Shown here: piece by piece, positions 15,023 through 22,600 of the stretch | How the letters are laid out: the number at the start of each line of letters is the position of its first letter | Numbering within the stretch: the stretch's first letter is position 1 | Origin: an uncultured Clostridia bacterium | Lineage (GTDB): Bacteria > Bacillota > Clostridia > Christensenellales > UBA1242 | Length of the DNA: 31,871 bases | Direction of reading: 5' to 3' | NCBI GenBank assembly: GCA_947623775.1 | Contig: CANQHL010000004.1 | Span: 1 to 31,871, forward strand | Made by a program: the position numbers and the translations under genes | The notes under the pieces: generated by a model | Told to the model about the DNA's origin: nothing | Databases searched by the model: none | Seen by the model: only the letters and a program-made list of their open reading frames with translations

Positions 15023-15871
15023 ATGTTATCTGCAGAAGGCATAGGAAAAAATATTGAACAAGCCATAGAAAATGCTCTTTTTGAATTGAAAGCACCAAGA
15101 GAAGATGTTGATATAAAAATTTTGAGCGAGGGCGGACTTTTCAAAAAGGCAAGAGTGCTTGTTACAATTTCCGAAGATGAAAAAGATAAATATGAAAAAA
15201 AGACTGTAAAAGAACAAGTCAAAGAACAAACTGCAGCCGTAAGTGAAAAAAAGGCTGAGGTTGAAAATACAAAAGAAGTTAAAGAAGCACAAAAAGAAGA
15301 GAAAAAACAACAAAAAACACAAGAAAAAACAATAAAAAAAGCGGAAAAACAAGAAATTAAACAGGAAAAGAAAGAAAAAGAGGACGACAAAGATGAAGAT
15401 GCCGAAGAGGAAGTTTATCAGGAAAAAGGTGTCGACCCAGTTGAATTTCTTGAGGGACTTTTCAAAGTTGCAGGCAAAGATGTTCAGATACAAACAAGCG
15501 AAGATGAAAAATATGTCACATACAGCGTTGTTGGTGAAAATCTTGGGGATATGATTGGACATCGCGGCGAATGCTATTATGCAATCAATCGCGTTTTGTG
15601 TGCGGTTGCTGGAAAAACTGAAAAACGTATTTTGCTTGACATCGGCGGATATAAAGAAAGAAGAAATGAAGTGCTTGCCGAACTTGCAAAAAAGACTGCT
15701 GAAAAAGTTGTAAAAACGGGGAGATACGCAAGACTTGATCCAATGAATCCAAGTGAAAGAAGAATAATACACGCAACTCTTGCTGAGGACCCTCGTGTTG
15801 TCACATTAAGTAGAGGTGAAGAACCACACAGATATGTTATGGTGTTTTTGAAAGAAAACGAAGATAAATAA
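15023..15871 (+). CDS. jag: RNA-binding protein Jag/KhpB
   Basis: 282 residues from the ATG at 15023, chosen for its GGGAGGAAA site; an upstream ATG at 15005 would add six residues. Order: Jag_N domain (about 1-50, SAEGIGKNIEQAIENALFEL), a Lys/Glu/Gln-rich linker (about 55-135), a KH domain with VVGENLGDMIGHRGE (GxxG as IGHRGE), and a C-terminal R3H domain with PMNPSERRIIHATLAEDPRV. The KhpB/Jag family binds RNA and in Gram-positive bacteria influences cell-envelope growth, usually with KhpA. It is last in the rpmH operon; the terminator is 200 bases downstream. Confidence 0.95.
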   Translation: MLSAEGIGKNIEQAIENALFELKAPREDVDIKILSEGGLFKKARVLVTISEDEKDKYEKKTVKEQVKEQTAAVSEKKAEVENTKEVKEAQKEEKKQQKTQEKTIKKAEKQEIKQEKKEKEDDKDEDAEEEVYQEKGVDPVEFLEGLFKVAGKDVQIQTSEDEKYVTYSVVGENLGDMIGHRGECYYAINRVLCAVAGKTEKRILLDIGGYKERRNEVLAELAKKTAEKVVKTGRYARLDPMNPSERRIIHATLAEDPRVVTLSRGEEPHRYVMVFLKENEDK

Positions 15872-15967
15872 AAATTTGTGTGTAAACAGTTTAAGCATAA
15901 AAATTGTGGACTAATTGTTTAGGTATAAATTTGTGTGCTAAAACATCTAGGCATAAAAAATTTGCAC
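15868..15967 (+). repeat. Degenerate tandem repeat of about 28 bp after jag
   Basis: Three units (15868-15896, 15897-15924, 15925-15952) and a partial fourth, each starting ATAAA(AA)TTTGTG and ending with a TTTA(A/G)G(C/T)-like motif. They begin at the jag stop codon. No coding potential; a short frame at 15935-16132 runs through this and the terminator and is not considered real. Confidence 0.6.
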
Positions 15968-16070
15968 TTCGATCAAATTGAGAAACAAAAAATTGTAAAA
16001 TCAATTTGTAAAATAAAAAATGAATTTGAGCATTTAATAAAAAAATGTAAAAAACAAATTAATAAAAATG

Positions 16071-16099
16071 AAAAAGGCGGGAAATTTGCCCGCCTTTTT
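16071..16099. terminator. Strong terminator of the rpmH-jag operon
   Basis: Perfect 11-bp stem AAAAAGGCGGG (16071-16081) / CCCGCCTTTTT (16089-16099), loop AAATTTG. The A-run and T-run make it usable from both sides, including for the convergent MmcQ-type gene. Confidence 0.9.
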
Positions 16100-16230
16100 C
16101 AAATTTTAATTGGATTTTTAAATTGCAAATGATTGTTGCAAGTGATACAAACAAATAAAATTACAAAAAAAACAATTAAAATATAGAAGAAAATTAAAAA
16201 AAACTTACAAAAATTACAATATTTACTTAT

Positions 16231-16653
16231 TTATTTTATATTTTTTGTTTTTTCTCCTGAAATCATATAACTTTCATCAAGTAAATTCTTTAAAAGTTCG
16301 CTATCCACTGAGCCGTCCAAAAGCACAGTTAACCAATTCTTGCGACTAAGATGATATGCAGGAAGAAAACCTTTTTGAAATATTAATCTATCAATAGTGC
16401 TTATCGAGCATTTGATGTCAATGATGTCGACACATTCCAAACCATCTAGTCCAAGTTTGTTTTTAGGTACATCCATGATGAGGGCGTACCATTTTTGATT
16501 ATCGTGGCGGCGTAAAACGGCATAATTTGGAAATTTTTGCCATAAAAATTCAGGTTCGCTGCCATACTCTTCTGCCGCATACTCAAAAATTGTTTTGCGT
16601 GTTGCACCGAGATTATCAGAGACAAAAGATGAATATATGGTAGTTTCAGACAT
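16231..16653 (-). CDS. MmcQ/YjbR family protein
   Basis: 140 residues. Family features are EYGSEPEFLWQKFPNYAVLR, the central DNQKWYALIMDVPKNKLGL segment and the C-terminal FQKGFLPAYHLSRKNWLTVLLDG, typical of MmcQ/YjbR proteins, which have a CyaY-like fold and are called DNA-binding without firm proof. AAGGAGAA precedes the ATG. It lies 38 bases downstream of the AraC-type gene on the same strand, so the two are probably co-transcribed, a pairing that is common for this family. Confidence 0.88.
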   Translation of the reverse strand: MSETTIYSSFVSDNLGATRKTIFEYAAEEYGSEPEFLWQKFPNYAVLRRHDNQKWYALIMDVPKNKLGLDGLECVDIIDIKCSISTIDRLIFQKGFLPAYHLSRKNWLTVLLDGSVDSELLKNLLDESYMISGEKTKNIK

Positions 16654-16691
16654 TTTTCATTCTCCTTTTAAATTTTTTTACAAAAAAGGGT

Positions 16692-17423
16692 TTAAACATG
16701 AAAATTTCCGATAAGTGAAAACAATAAATAGTGATTTTCTCCATCAAAAATTTCAATGTCGGGCAAAATCAAATTGTTGTACGAAGATGTTTTGTAATCA
16801 AAATACGGATTGTTTATTTGAATGTATTTTTGCTTTTTTAATGTAATGCGTTCAAACTCATTGCCAAGTTGTGTTTTTAAGGCAATTGTATATTTCAACT
16901 TTTCACCCCGATTTTCCAAAATGCAATAAAAAGCCTCGTTCGGGCAATATTTTTTCTTAAATCTTACAAGAATATTTTCTATTTCCCCGAGTGAAAATAC
17001 GTTGTAGGATATTCCGTACAAGGTTTGTTTTGCCATTTCGCACCAGCATAAATCAAGTGGCGGTTTGACTAAAAGTTTTTCATTGTATTCAAGTTTGTTT
17101 AAAAATTTATATGTACCTTTCTGCGATGGAGAAAAACCATGAAAACGCTTGAATGCACGTGAAAATCCCTCCCTTGTATCATATCCGCAAGCAATGGCAA
17201 CTTCAATTATTGATTGATGATTAAGCATAAACACAGCTTCACTAAGTCTACGCAACCTTACGTATTCGGTTGGCGTGTAGCCGGTGAGAAGTTCAAAAAT
17301 AATCTTGCTGTAATTTTCATTCATCTCCAAGATTTTTGATAGTTGACTGTAATCAATGTTTTCAAACAAATGCTCTTCAAGATAGCAAATCGCGTCGTTC
17401 AACTTTTTATATATGTTTTCCAT
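16692..17423 (-). CDS. AraC-family transcriptional regulator
   Basis: 243 residues with the DNA-binding domain at the N-terminus: first helix-turn-helix about 24-45 (IDYSQLSKILEMNENYSKII), linker helix with GYTPTEYVRLRRLSEA, second helix-turn-helix about 74-94 (SIIEVAIACGYDTREGFSRA) and the FKRFHGFSPSQ signature. The C-terminal half (about 115-243) should be the effector domain; I do not recognise it clearly, although the layout recalls GyrI-like effector domains. The ATG at 17423 has no ribosome site and lies 6 bases after a -10 box, so a leaderless mRNA is predicted. Repeated TATCAC sites in the upstream region are candidate binding sites. Confidence 0.88.
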   Translation of the reverse strand: MENIYKKLNDAICYLEEHLFENIDYSQLSKILEMNENYSKIIFELLTGYTPTEYVRLRRLSEAVFMLNHQSIIEVAIACGYDTREGFSRAFKRFHGFSPSQKGTYKFLNKLEYNEKLLVKPPLDLCWCEMAKQTLYGISYNVFSLGEIENILVRFKKKYCPNEAFYCILENRGEKLKYTIALKTQLGNEFERITLKKQKYIQINNPYFDYKTSSYNNLILPDIEIFDGENHYLLFSLIGNFHV

Positions 17424-17429
17424 ATTTTG

Positions 17430-17459
17430 ATTTTATCATATCACTTTTCAGTTTGTCAA
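17430..17459 (-). promoter_or_regulatory. Promoter of the AraC-type gene, leaderless
   Basis: On the minus strand TTGACA (17454-17459) and TAAAAT (17430-17435) are 18 bp apart; only 6 bases separate the -10 from the start codon at 17421-17423, and no Shine-Dalgarno is present. Confidence 0.6.
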
Positions 17460-17535
17460 ACAAAACGACATTTTTATAAAGAAAAATATCACAAACGATT
17501 TTTAGATGTGATAATTTTAAATGTGAAAATATCAC
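17439..17535. promoter_or_regulatory. Repeated TATCAC/GTGATA sites, candidate AraC-type operator
   Basis: TATCAC at 17439-17444, 17487-17492 and 17530-17535, the inverted form GTGATA at 17508-17513, and GTGA at 17523-17526 forming GTGAAAATATCAC. They fill the gap between the AraC-type gene (-) and the unknown gene at 17588 (+). An extended -10 TGATATACT (17554-17562) for the latter lies next to the last site. Confidence 0.5.
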
Positions 17536-17587
17536 GCATTATTATGTTTATTATGATATACTATAAATAGATAAAAAGGAGAGTGCT

Positions 17588-18070
17588 ATGAAAAAGAAAA
17601 CAAAACTTTTTGGAAAAGTTGTTGAAGTTGACGTTGCCATCAATGCGGCAAAGGAAATTATTCAAGAAAAAATCAAATTTTGCGACAAATCAAGTGAAAT
17701 TGTTGACAATTTGAGGTCAAAATTAAATGTCGGAGAGCCTACCGCACTTGATAATCTTTTTGAACGTAAGATGAATGAGCTTATTAAATTTTACGATAAA
17801 GCAATAAACGCCGAAACAAAAGCACTACAAAATGGCGGAAAAAGTTTGGAACAAGTTTTAAAAAATGCTGTATCTTATGATAGTTTTGAGGAATTTGAAA
17901 ACTCTCTTGAACAAATGCTGAAAGATACAAAAAATCTGAGTGATTACTCAGCCAATGTTTCCTACTCAAGCATAGAAAGCATTGTTGAAAAAGCCGCAGG
18001 TTATTTGCATGAAGAAAACAAGTTTTGCGATGATTATTTAAATGAAAATCATGAGGAAAGTGATTTATAA
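17588..18070 (+). CDS. Unknown helical protein, first of a four-gene cassette
   Basis: 160 residues, predominantly helical and charged, no membrane segment or signal peptide. After a basic start (MKKKTKLFG) come amphipathic stretches such as AINAAKEIIQEKIKF and FERKMNELIKFYDKAINAE, with a Glu/Asp-rich C-terminus. AAAGGAGAG precedes the ATG. It opens a run of four short genes (17588-19473) of similar character, the first three only 8-26 bases apart. I do not recognise a family. A shared complex or coiled-coil assembly is possible but unproven. Confidence 0.75.
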   Translation: MKKKTKLFGKVVEVDVAINAAKEIIQEKIKFCDKSSEIVDNLRSKLNVGEPTALDNLFERKMNELIKFYDKAINAETKALQNGGKSLEQVLKNAVSYDSFEEFENSLEQMLKDTKNLSDYSANVSYSSIESIVEKAAGYLHEENKFCDDYLNENHEESDL

Positions 18071-18096
18071 AAATTTTTGAATAATTGAGGTTAATT

Positions 18097-18645
18097 ATGT
18101 CTGAAAAAACGTATAAATATATGGGGGAAAGATACACCAGAGGCCAACTTCTTGCTGTTTGCCATGAAGATTTGCAAAGACAAATAAAACGCTATGAAAG
18201 CCTATCGGTGTCCTATAAAAGATTTTTAAAAGCGTCGCGTAAGCAGTTGGAAGAAAGCGGGATAAATAAAGACAACATTCCTTATCCAACTTTGTTGCAT
18301 GTTCGTTATATGGATAAATTGAACGAAAAAGTCAAATCGGCTTACAGTGTGAAAGAGAGCAAGTTGAAAAAATCCATAGAGAGTGACGACTTCAATCTTG
18401 TTGTCAAATATATACAAACGGCAACCAAAAAAGGTTTGAAATTGTATAATTCCATAAGTGAAACACTACTTTTGGGAATACGCAAAAAAGACGATGTGGA
18501 AACTTTTAAAACTTTTGAATTTGAAGAGGATATGTTGTCTCACACCATAAAAAGTTTAAAATCACTCGACAACTACATTTGCCAAAAGATAGAAAAAGAA
18601 ATGCCACAAGAGGAAAGTGAGGAAGAACCCGAACTTTCAGAATAG
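18097..18645 (+). CDS. Unknown helical protein, second of the cassette
   Basis: 182 residues from the ATG at 18097, which has GAGG six bases upstream; a TTG at 18085 would overlap that site. The first part has a YKYMGERYTRGQLLAVCHED segment, then long amphipathic helices (QRQIKRYESLSVSYKRFLKA, KLNEKVKSAYSVKESKLKKS) and a final acidic tail (PQEESEEEPELSE). No membrane segment. Lies 26 bases after the preceding gene and 8 before the next, with the GGGGGG ribosome site of the next gene starting at its own stop, so they form one operon. Family unknown. Confidence 0.75.
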   Translation: MSEKTYKYMGERYTRGQLLAVCHEDLQRQIKRYESLSVSYKRFLKASRKQLEESGINKDNIPYPTLLHVRYMDKLNEKVKSAYSVKESKLKKSIESDDFNLVVKYIQTATKKGLKLYNSISETLLLGIRKKDDVETFKTFEFEEDMLSHTIKSLKSLDNYICQKIEKEMPQEESEEEPELSE

Positions 18646-18653
18646 GGGGGAAT

Positions 18654-19181
18654 ATGAGCAAAGAAATAAATGCAGACCAACTAATCAAAGATTATTCCAC
18701 AAAGTTGATAGGTGAAATTTTCAGCGTGCGAATAGATGGTAAAATTGAGAAACTCAATTCATTAAAATCCACAATCGAAAAGGCAATTGAAAACGTCAAC
18801 GAAAACTTGCAAGAGGAAACAAAACTTTCATTTTCTGAAAAATTGGGTATAAAAATGTTTGATAGGGCAAAAACTGCTCTTGAAAGCGAATTTAATCAAA
18901 AAATGCAAAAATTACATGATTTTTCGCAAAAAAACAACTTAAAAATGATAATTGAGGACTTTGAAAAAACTGTTGATAAATTTGATACCTTTTGTGAGAG
19001 CATTCTGGGCAATGTCAAAGAGGGCGAAAAAAAGATTTCAAGTGGCGGTGACAACCGAGTTGTAAAAGCAATGTTTGAGTACAATCTTTATAGCGTGGAC
19101 CGTGCAATTGAACAACTTGATTTTCATAAACAATTCTTCAACGATATGGCAAGCGAAGATGAATATCAAATGGACAATTAA
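18654..19181 (+). CDS. Unknown helical protein, third of the cassette
   Basis: 175 residues, almost entirely predicted helix: KIEKLNSLKSTIEKAIENVN, FNQKMQKLHDFSQKNN, MIIEDFEKTVDKFDTFCESI and a C-terminal acidic end. FNQKMQKLHDF here resembles FERKMNELIKFYDK of the first cassette protein, a hint of distant paralogy only. No transmembrane segment or catalytic motif is visible. It ends the closely spaced three-gene run; the fourth gene has its own promoter. Confidence 0.75.
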   Translation: MSKEINADQLIKDYSTKLIGEIFSVRIDGKIEKLNSLKSTIEKAIENVNENLQEETKLSFSEKLGIKMFDRAKTALESEFNQKMQKLHDFSQKNNLKMIIEDFEKTVDKFDTFCESILGNVKEGEKKISSGGDNRVVKAMFEYNLYSVDRAIEQLDFHKQFFNDMASEDEYQMDN

Positions 19182-19220
19182 ATAAAATTTGACAAACCTT
19201 TTCAAAATGTTTAAAAAATG

Positions 19221-19249
19221 TTGCGACTTTGCATTTTATATGCTAAAAT
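19221..19249 (+). promoter_or_regulatory. Promoter of the 61-residue gene
   Basis: TTGCGA (19221-19226) with an extended -10 TGCTAAAAT (19241-19249), spacer 17 bp. A separate transcript for the small gene at 19288 is likely. Confidence 0.5.
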
Positions 19250-19287
19250 TAATCTAGTGATGAAAAAAACTATTGTGAGGAGCAAAA

Positions 19288-19473
19288 ATGAAAAATTTAG
19301 ATGATGTAAAAAATGAAAATGAACTTATTAAAAGTTATATAGACGAGGCTATAAGTTTGCTTCTTCAAAAAAATATAAACGAATGTATGAAATGTCTTGA
19401 AAACTTGAAATTATTTGTAAGCAGTGTTTACAGCATAAAGTACTTTTTCTTTGATGAAGATGATGATAACTAA
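19288..19473 (+). CDS. Small acidic helical protein, unknown
   Basis: 61 residues with an N-terminal helix (NENELIKSYIDEAISLLLQK), two Cys in NECMKCLENLKLF, and an acidic end (FFDEDDDN). TGAGGAGC before the ATG, its own promoter, and a terminator that overlaps the stop codon make it a convincing gene despite its size. It may act with the three helical proteins upstream; no family is recognised. Confidence 0.7.
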   Translation: MKNLDDVKNENELIKSYIDEAISLLLQKNINECMKCLENLKLFVSSVYSIKYFFFDEDDDN

Positions 19474-19495
19474 CCACTCATTGAGTGGTTTTTTT
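19472..19495 (+). terminator. Terminator overlapping the stop of the 61-residue gene
   Basis: AACCACTC (19472-19479) / GAGTGGTT (19483-19490), loop ATT, followed by T-rich sequence. The stem begins inside the TAA stop codon. Confidence 0.85.
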
Positions 19496-19512
19496 ATAGC
19501 TACCAAGATTGT

Positions 19513-19591
19513 ATTTGAAAAGTGAAATAATGCGGCTTTTTATTAAAATAATATTTGCAATGTGAAAAAAATGGTTTTTTATTAAAACAAT
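19513..19591. repeat. Tandem duplication of about 40 bp
   Basis: 19513-19552 and 19553-19591 are similar (both run ATTTG...GTGAAA...TTTTTATTAAAA), differing by scattered substitutions and a 1-bp gap. The rest of the 19496-19797 gap shows only the tilS promoter (TTGCTT 19741-19746, TATAAT 19763-19768). Confidence 0.55.
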
Positions 19592-19740
19592 ATAAATTCA
19601 CAATTTTACGCTAATGAAATTCGACAAAATTATAAAAAATTTCTTACATTATAGTGGTGATTATTGTTGAATTTTATCGCCAAATTGATTATAATTTACT
19701 TGTATTAATATTATCTTTCAAAATATTTTGCTGTTTCTGT

Positions 19741-19768
19741 TTGCTTTCATCTTCAAACGTTGTATAAT
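19741..19768 (+). promoter_or_regulatory. tilS promoter
   Basis: TTGCTT (19741-19746) and TATAAT (19763-19768), spacer 16 bp; GGGGG lies six to ten bases before the ATG at 19798. Confidence 0.5.
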
Positions 19769-19797
19769 ATTTTTAGAAAGAAATTTTAGGGGGTTGT

Positions 19798-21159
19798 ATG
19801 GAATCTTGTGAACAATTTATTTTGCAAAATAAGCTTTTTGAAAAAGGTGACATTGTTGGTGTCGGGTGCAGTGGCGGAGCCGATTCGATGGCTTTGCTCA
19901 CTTATCTTGCAGACAATCAATCTAGGTTTGACATTGAGGTGGTTGCCGTTCATGTTGACCACAAAATAAGGGAAAACAGTGGCGATGATGCTGAATTTGT
20001 AAGGCAAAAAGCCAAGCAACTTGGGGTGAGATTTTATAAATTTGTCGTTGATGTTCCAAAAATCGCAAACGAGAAAAATCAAAGTTTGGAAACGGCTGGA
20101 AGAGAGGGGCGAAGAAATGTGTTTAAAGCCCTTGTGGATAAAGGCATTGTAAACAAAATTGCTCTCGCTCACCATATGTCCGACCAAGTGGAGACAATAT
20201 TAATGCACTTGTTCCGTGGCTCTGGACTTGCGGGCATGAGAGGTATGCAGCCTGTTTCATCATTTTATGTAAGGCCACTTTTGAACACAAAAAAAGAAGA
20301 AATTCTTGAATATGTAAACGCAAATGCTATTGAATATGTTGAGGATTACACAAATTTTGAAAACAACTATAATAGAAACTTTTTGCGTAATGTTATTCTG
20401 AAAGATATTTGCTCGCGTTGGCCGGGAGCGGAAGATGCAATAATAAATTTCAGCAATGCAATCAAGGAAGATGATGATTTTATAAACAGCCAGGTCTCAA
20501 TGGATAACGTTATACTTGACACCAAAATGGCAAAAATTCCAATTTCATATTTTATGAATTCATCATCACTTACCGCAAGAATGATTTTTCAAACACTTCG
20601 TAAACTCGGAATTACGCATGACATTGAGAGAAAACATATTGACCTTATCTTGGACCTTGTTGAAAACGGGGACAACGGCAACAAAATTTCACTTCCTTTT
20701 GGGATTGTTGCCGTCAAAGAATATGATTATCTTACAATCACAAACAATGAAAAGGTTGAGCCGGAGGAGTTTGTAAAACCATTCAGATGTGGGGATATAA
20801 ACGTACCGAATTTTGGCAAAGTTTGCGTTAAAAAGATGAAAGACTTTGACCTTGTGGACACATGGGTTGCAGATGAAGGCGAACTGTTTATTGACGTGAA
20901 AAAATTGCCAAAAGATGCCGTTTGGAGATATAGGCAAGAGGGTGACAACTTCACCAAATTTGGCGGCGGAACAAAGAAACTAAAAAGTTATCTTATAGAT
21001 AAAAAAGTGCCGGCACGACTTAGAAATTTCATACCTGTGCTTGCCTCAGGGAAAGAAGTTTATGTGATTGCCGGACTTGAAGTTTCCGACAAGGTTAAAG
21101 TGGAAAGAGGTTCGACAATTTATCAAATTAGCACCAAAAATGCTCCAAAACTTGTTTAA
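19798..21159 (+). CDS. tilS: tRNA(Ile)-lysidine synthase
   Basis: 453 residues. The PP-loop ATP-binding motif SGGADS is at 25-30, followed by HVDHKIRENSGDDAEFV, HHMSDQVETILMHLFRGSGLAGMRGM and the family's middle and C-terminal (TilS_C) domains; the last contains WRYRQEGDNFTKFGGGTKKLK. It modifies C34 of a minor tRNA(Ile) with lysine so that it reads AUA rather than AUG, an essential function. In Bacillota tilS is often near hpt and ftsH; these are not here. Has its own promoter. Confidence 0.96.
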   Translation: MESCEQFILQNKLFEKGDIVGVGCSGGADSMALLTYLADNQSRFDIEVVAVHVDHKIRENSGDDAEFVRQKAKQLGVRFYKFVVDVPKIANEKNQSLETAGREGRRNVFKALVDKGIVNKIALAHHMSDQVETILMHLFRGSGLAGMRGMQPVSSFYVRPLLNTKKEEILEYVNANAIEYVEDYTNFENNYNRNFLRNVILKDICSRWPGAEDAIINFSNAIKEDDDFINSQVSMDNVILDTKMAKIPISYFMNSSSLTARMIFQTLRKLGITHDIERKHIDLILDLVENGDNGNKISLPFGIVAVKEYDYLTITNNEKVEPEEFVKPFRCGDINVPNFGKVCVKKMKDFDLVDTWVADEGELFIDVKKLPKDAVWRYRQEGDNFTKFGGGTKKLKSYLIDKKVPARLRNFIPVLASGKEVYVIAGLEVSDKVKVERGSTIYQISTKNAPKLV

Positions 21160-21226
21160 AAGGGACAAAATTTCAGTAAAATCAAAAATATTATTAAAAT
21201 TATTTCTCTTTTTAACAAAAATTTTG

Positions 21227-21232
21227 TATAAT
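21227..21232 (+). promoter_or_regulatory. -10 element of the DegV-family gene
   Basis: TATAAT at 21227-21232, 26 bases before the start, with GGAGGTG as ribosome site. A matching -35 is weak. Confidence 0.4.
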
Positions 21233-21258
21233 ATTATATCTTTACCTTTGGAGGTGTT

Positions 21259-22086
21259 ATGTTAAGAGTTTTAGTTGACTCTGGGTGCAGTATAAAAAGT
21301 GATGAACTTGAATATTACAACATAGAACTTATTCCACTCAAAATTCTTTTAGGCGAGCAGGAATATCAAGATGGTGTGGATTTGCCACTTGATTTATTTT
21401 ATGAAAAACTTATCAAAGAAAAAATTTTTCCAAAAACTTCTTTGCCAAACCTTGGGGAGTTGGAAGAAAAAGTAAACGCCTACACAAATGCTGGTGATCG
21501 TGTTGTAATTCTTACAATATCGGCGGAAATATCAGGGTCGTTTAATGCAATCAAATTGTTGTTTAAAGACAATGATAAAGTTTTGGTGTTAGATTCAAGA
21601 ATGGCTGTTGGCGGAATGAGACTTATTGTTGATGAAATAAATCGTTACCGGGATGCAGATTTTAAAACAATACAAGAAAAGGTTGAAGCCATTATACCAA
21701 AAATCAAAATTATGGCAATTCCAGAAACTTTGGAATATCTTATGCGTGGCGGTCGACTCTCGAAAAAAGAGTGGCTTATTGGGAGCATTTTAAAAATTAA
21801 GCCAATAATTGGATTTATCGAGGGCAAAGTCAAAGTGCTTACAAAAAAGATAGGTCTGAAAAGTGGAATGAACCACATTGCAAGTGCACTTAATGAACTT
21901 GAATGTGATGAGAATTATGAAATAATTCCATCTTACACATACTCCGATGAAAATCTTGTCAAGTTGATGGATATGACCGATGAAAAATACAAAAAGCAAA
22001 TGAGAGTGCGGGACAATCTTGATCCGGCAATTGCATGCCACTGGGGTCCGGGTGCATTCGGATATATTTTTGTATCAAAGAAATAA
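21259..22086 (+). CDS. DegV-family fatty-acid-binding protein
   Basis: 275 residues, the usual length. VLVDSGCSIKSDELEYYNIELIPLKI is the DegV start (most have D-S-[ST]); TSLPN (the Ser/Thr-rich ligand loop TS.P), LTISAEISGSFNAI and the C-terminal GPGAFGYIFV also fit. Members bind fatty acids and, as FakB, present them to the kinase FakA for phosphorylation. No fakA is in the window, so the ligand and partner are uncertain. GGAGGTG precedes the ATG. Confidence 0.9.
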   Translation: MLRVLVDSGCSIKSDELEYYNIELIPLKILLGEQEYQDGVDLPLDLFYEKLIKEKIFPKTSLPNLGELEEKVNAYTNAGDRVVILTISAEISGSFNAIKLLFKDNDKVLVLDSRMAVGGMRLIVDEINRYRDADFKTIQEKVEAIIPKIKIMAIPETLEYLMRGGRLSKKEWLIGSILKIKPIIGFIEGKVKVLTKKIGLKSGMNHIASALNELECDENYEIIPSYTYSDENLVKLMDMTDEKYKKQMRVRDNLDPAIACHWGPGAFGYIFVSKK

Positions 22087-22102
22087 AATTATAAATCACA
22101 AT

Positions 22103-22177
22103 AAAAGCGGCAAATTTTGAAATGAGCCTTAAAGATTGGTTAATTTCTCATGTGCATTTCATATTGCCGTTTTTTTG
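22103..22177 (+). terminator. Long stem-loop terminator after the DegV-family gene
   Basis: AAAAGCGGCAA (22103-22113) pairs with TTGCCG(T)n (22164-22177) with a bulge, and GAAATG / CATTTC pair further in; then a T7 run. The long interior suggests a structured 3' end. Confidence 0.65.
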
Positions 22178-22537
22178 CACAAAAAAACTGAAACTAAAAA
22201 AATAAACAAAACTCAGAAAACTAAAAATATAAAACGCAAAAACAAAAATAGGAAATGCAAAAATTTAAAAAAATGAAACTAAAGATATAAACTAGAAATA
22301 AGAAAATTTAAACTTTAAAATTTACAATAAAAAATCAAGAAAAGAACGAAAAATAAGAAAATTAAAGAAATTTTATGTAAAAAAGACGAAAAAATCGTAA
22401 AAAATATGTGTTTTTAGACAAAAATCTTTAAAAAATGTTAAAAAAGTAAAAATAATCTGAAAACTAAAGAAGAAAAACTCTATAATATATCAATTAAAAT
22501 TTTAATAGTGTGTGCAATATAAGAATTTAATTGACTA
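22178..22537. other. A-rich gap, no gene seen
   Basis: Highly A-rich on the plus strand with no ribosome site followed by a real frame. No tRNA or other RNA was recognised. Confidence 0.5.
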
Positions 22538-22594
22538 TTGCAAGTAAGGTTTTTCGAGTGATTACTTGCAATAAAAAACACTTTATGATATAAT
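22538..22594 (+). promoter_or_regulatory. mnmE promoter with overlapping 10-bp inverted repeat, leaderless
   Basis: -35 TTGCAA (22566-22571) and -10 TATAAT (22589-22594), spacer 17 bp. TTGCAAGTAA (22538-22547) and TTACTTGCAA (22562-22571) are perfect inverted copies, loop 14 bp, and the right arm contains the -35 box. The ATG at 22601 follows the -10 by six bases and has no ribosome site. Confidence 0.65.
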
Positions 22595-22600
22595 GCTCTT

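Noticed and set aside
15026..15772. 248-codon frame opposite jag
   Set aside because: A shadow of the Lys/Glu-rich jag linker, giving an artificial Phe-rich sequence.
15935..16132. 65-codon frame after jag
   Set aside because: It runs through the 28-bp repeat and across the strong terminator stem; no ribosome site.
22180..22537. Possible structured RNA gene in the A-rich gap before mnmE
   Set aside because: No stable stems, tRNA or known RNA signatures were seen.
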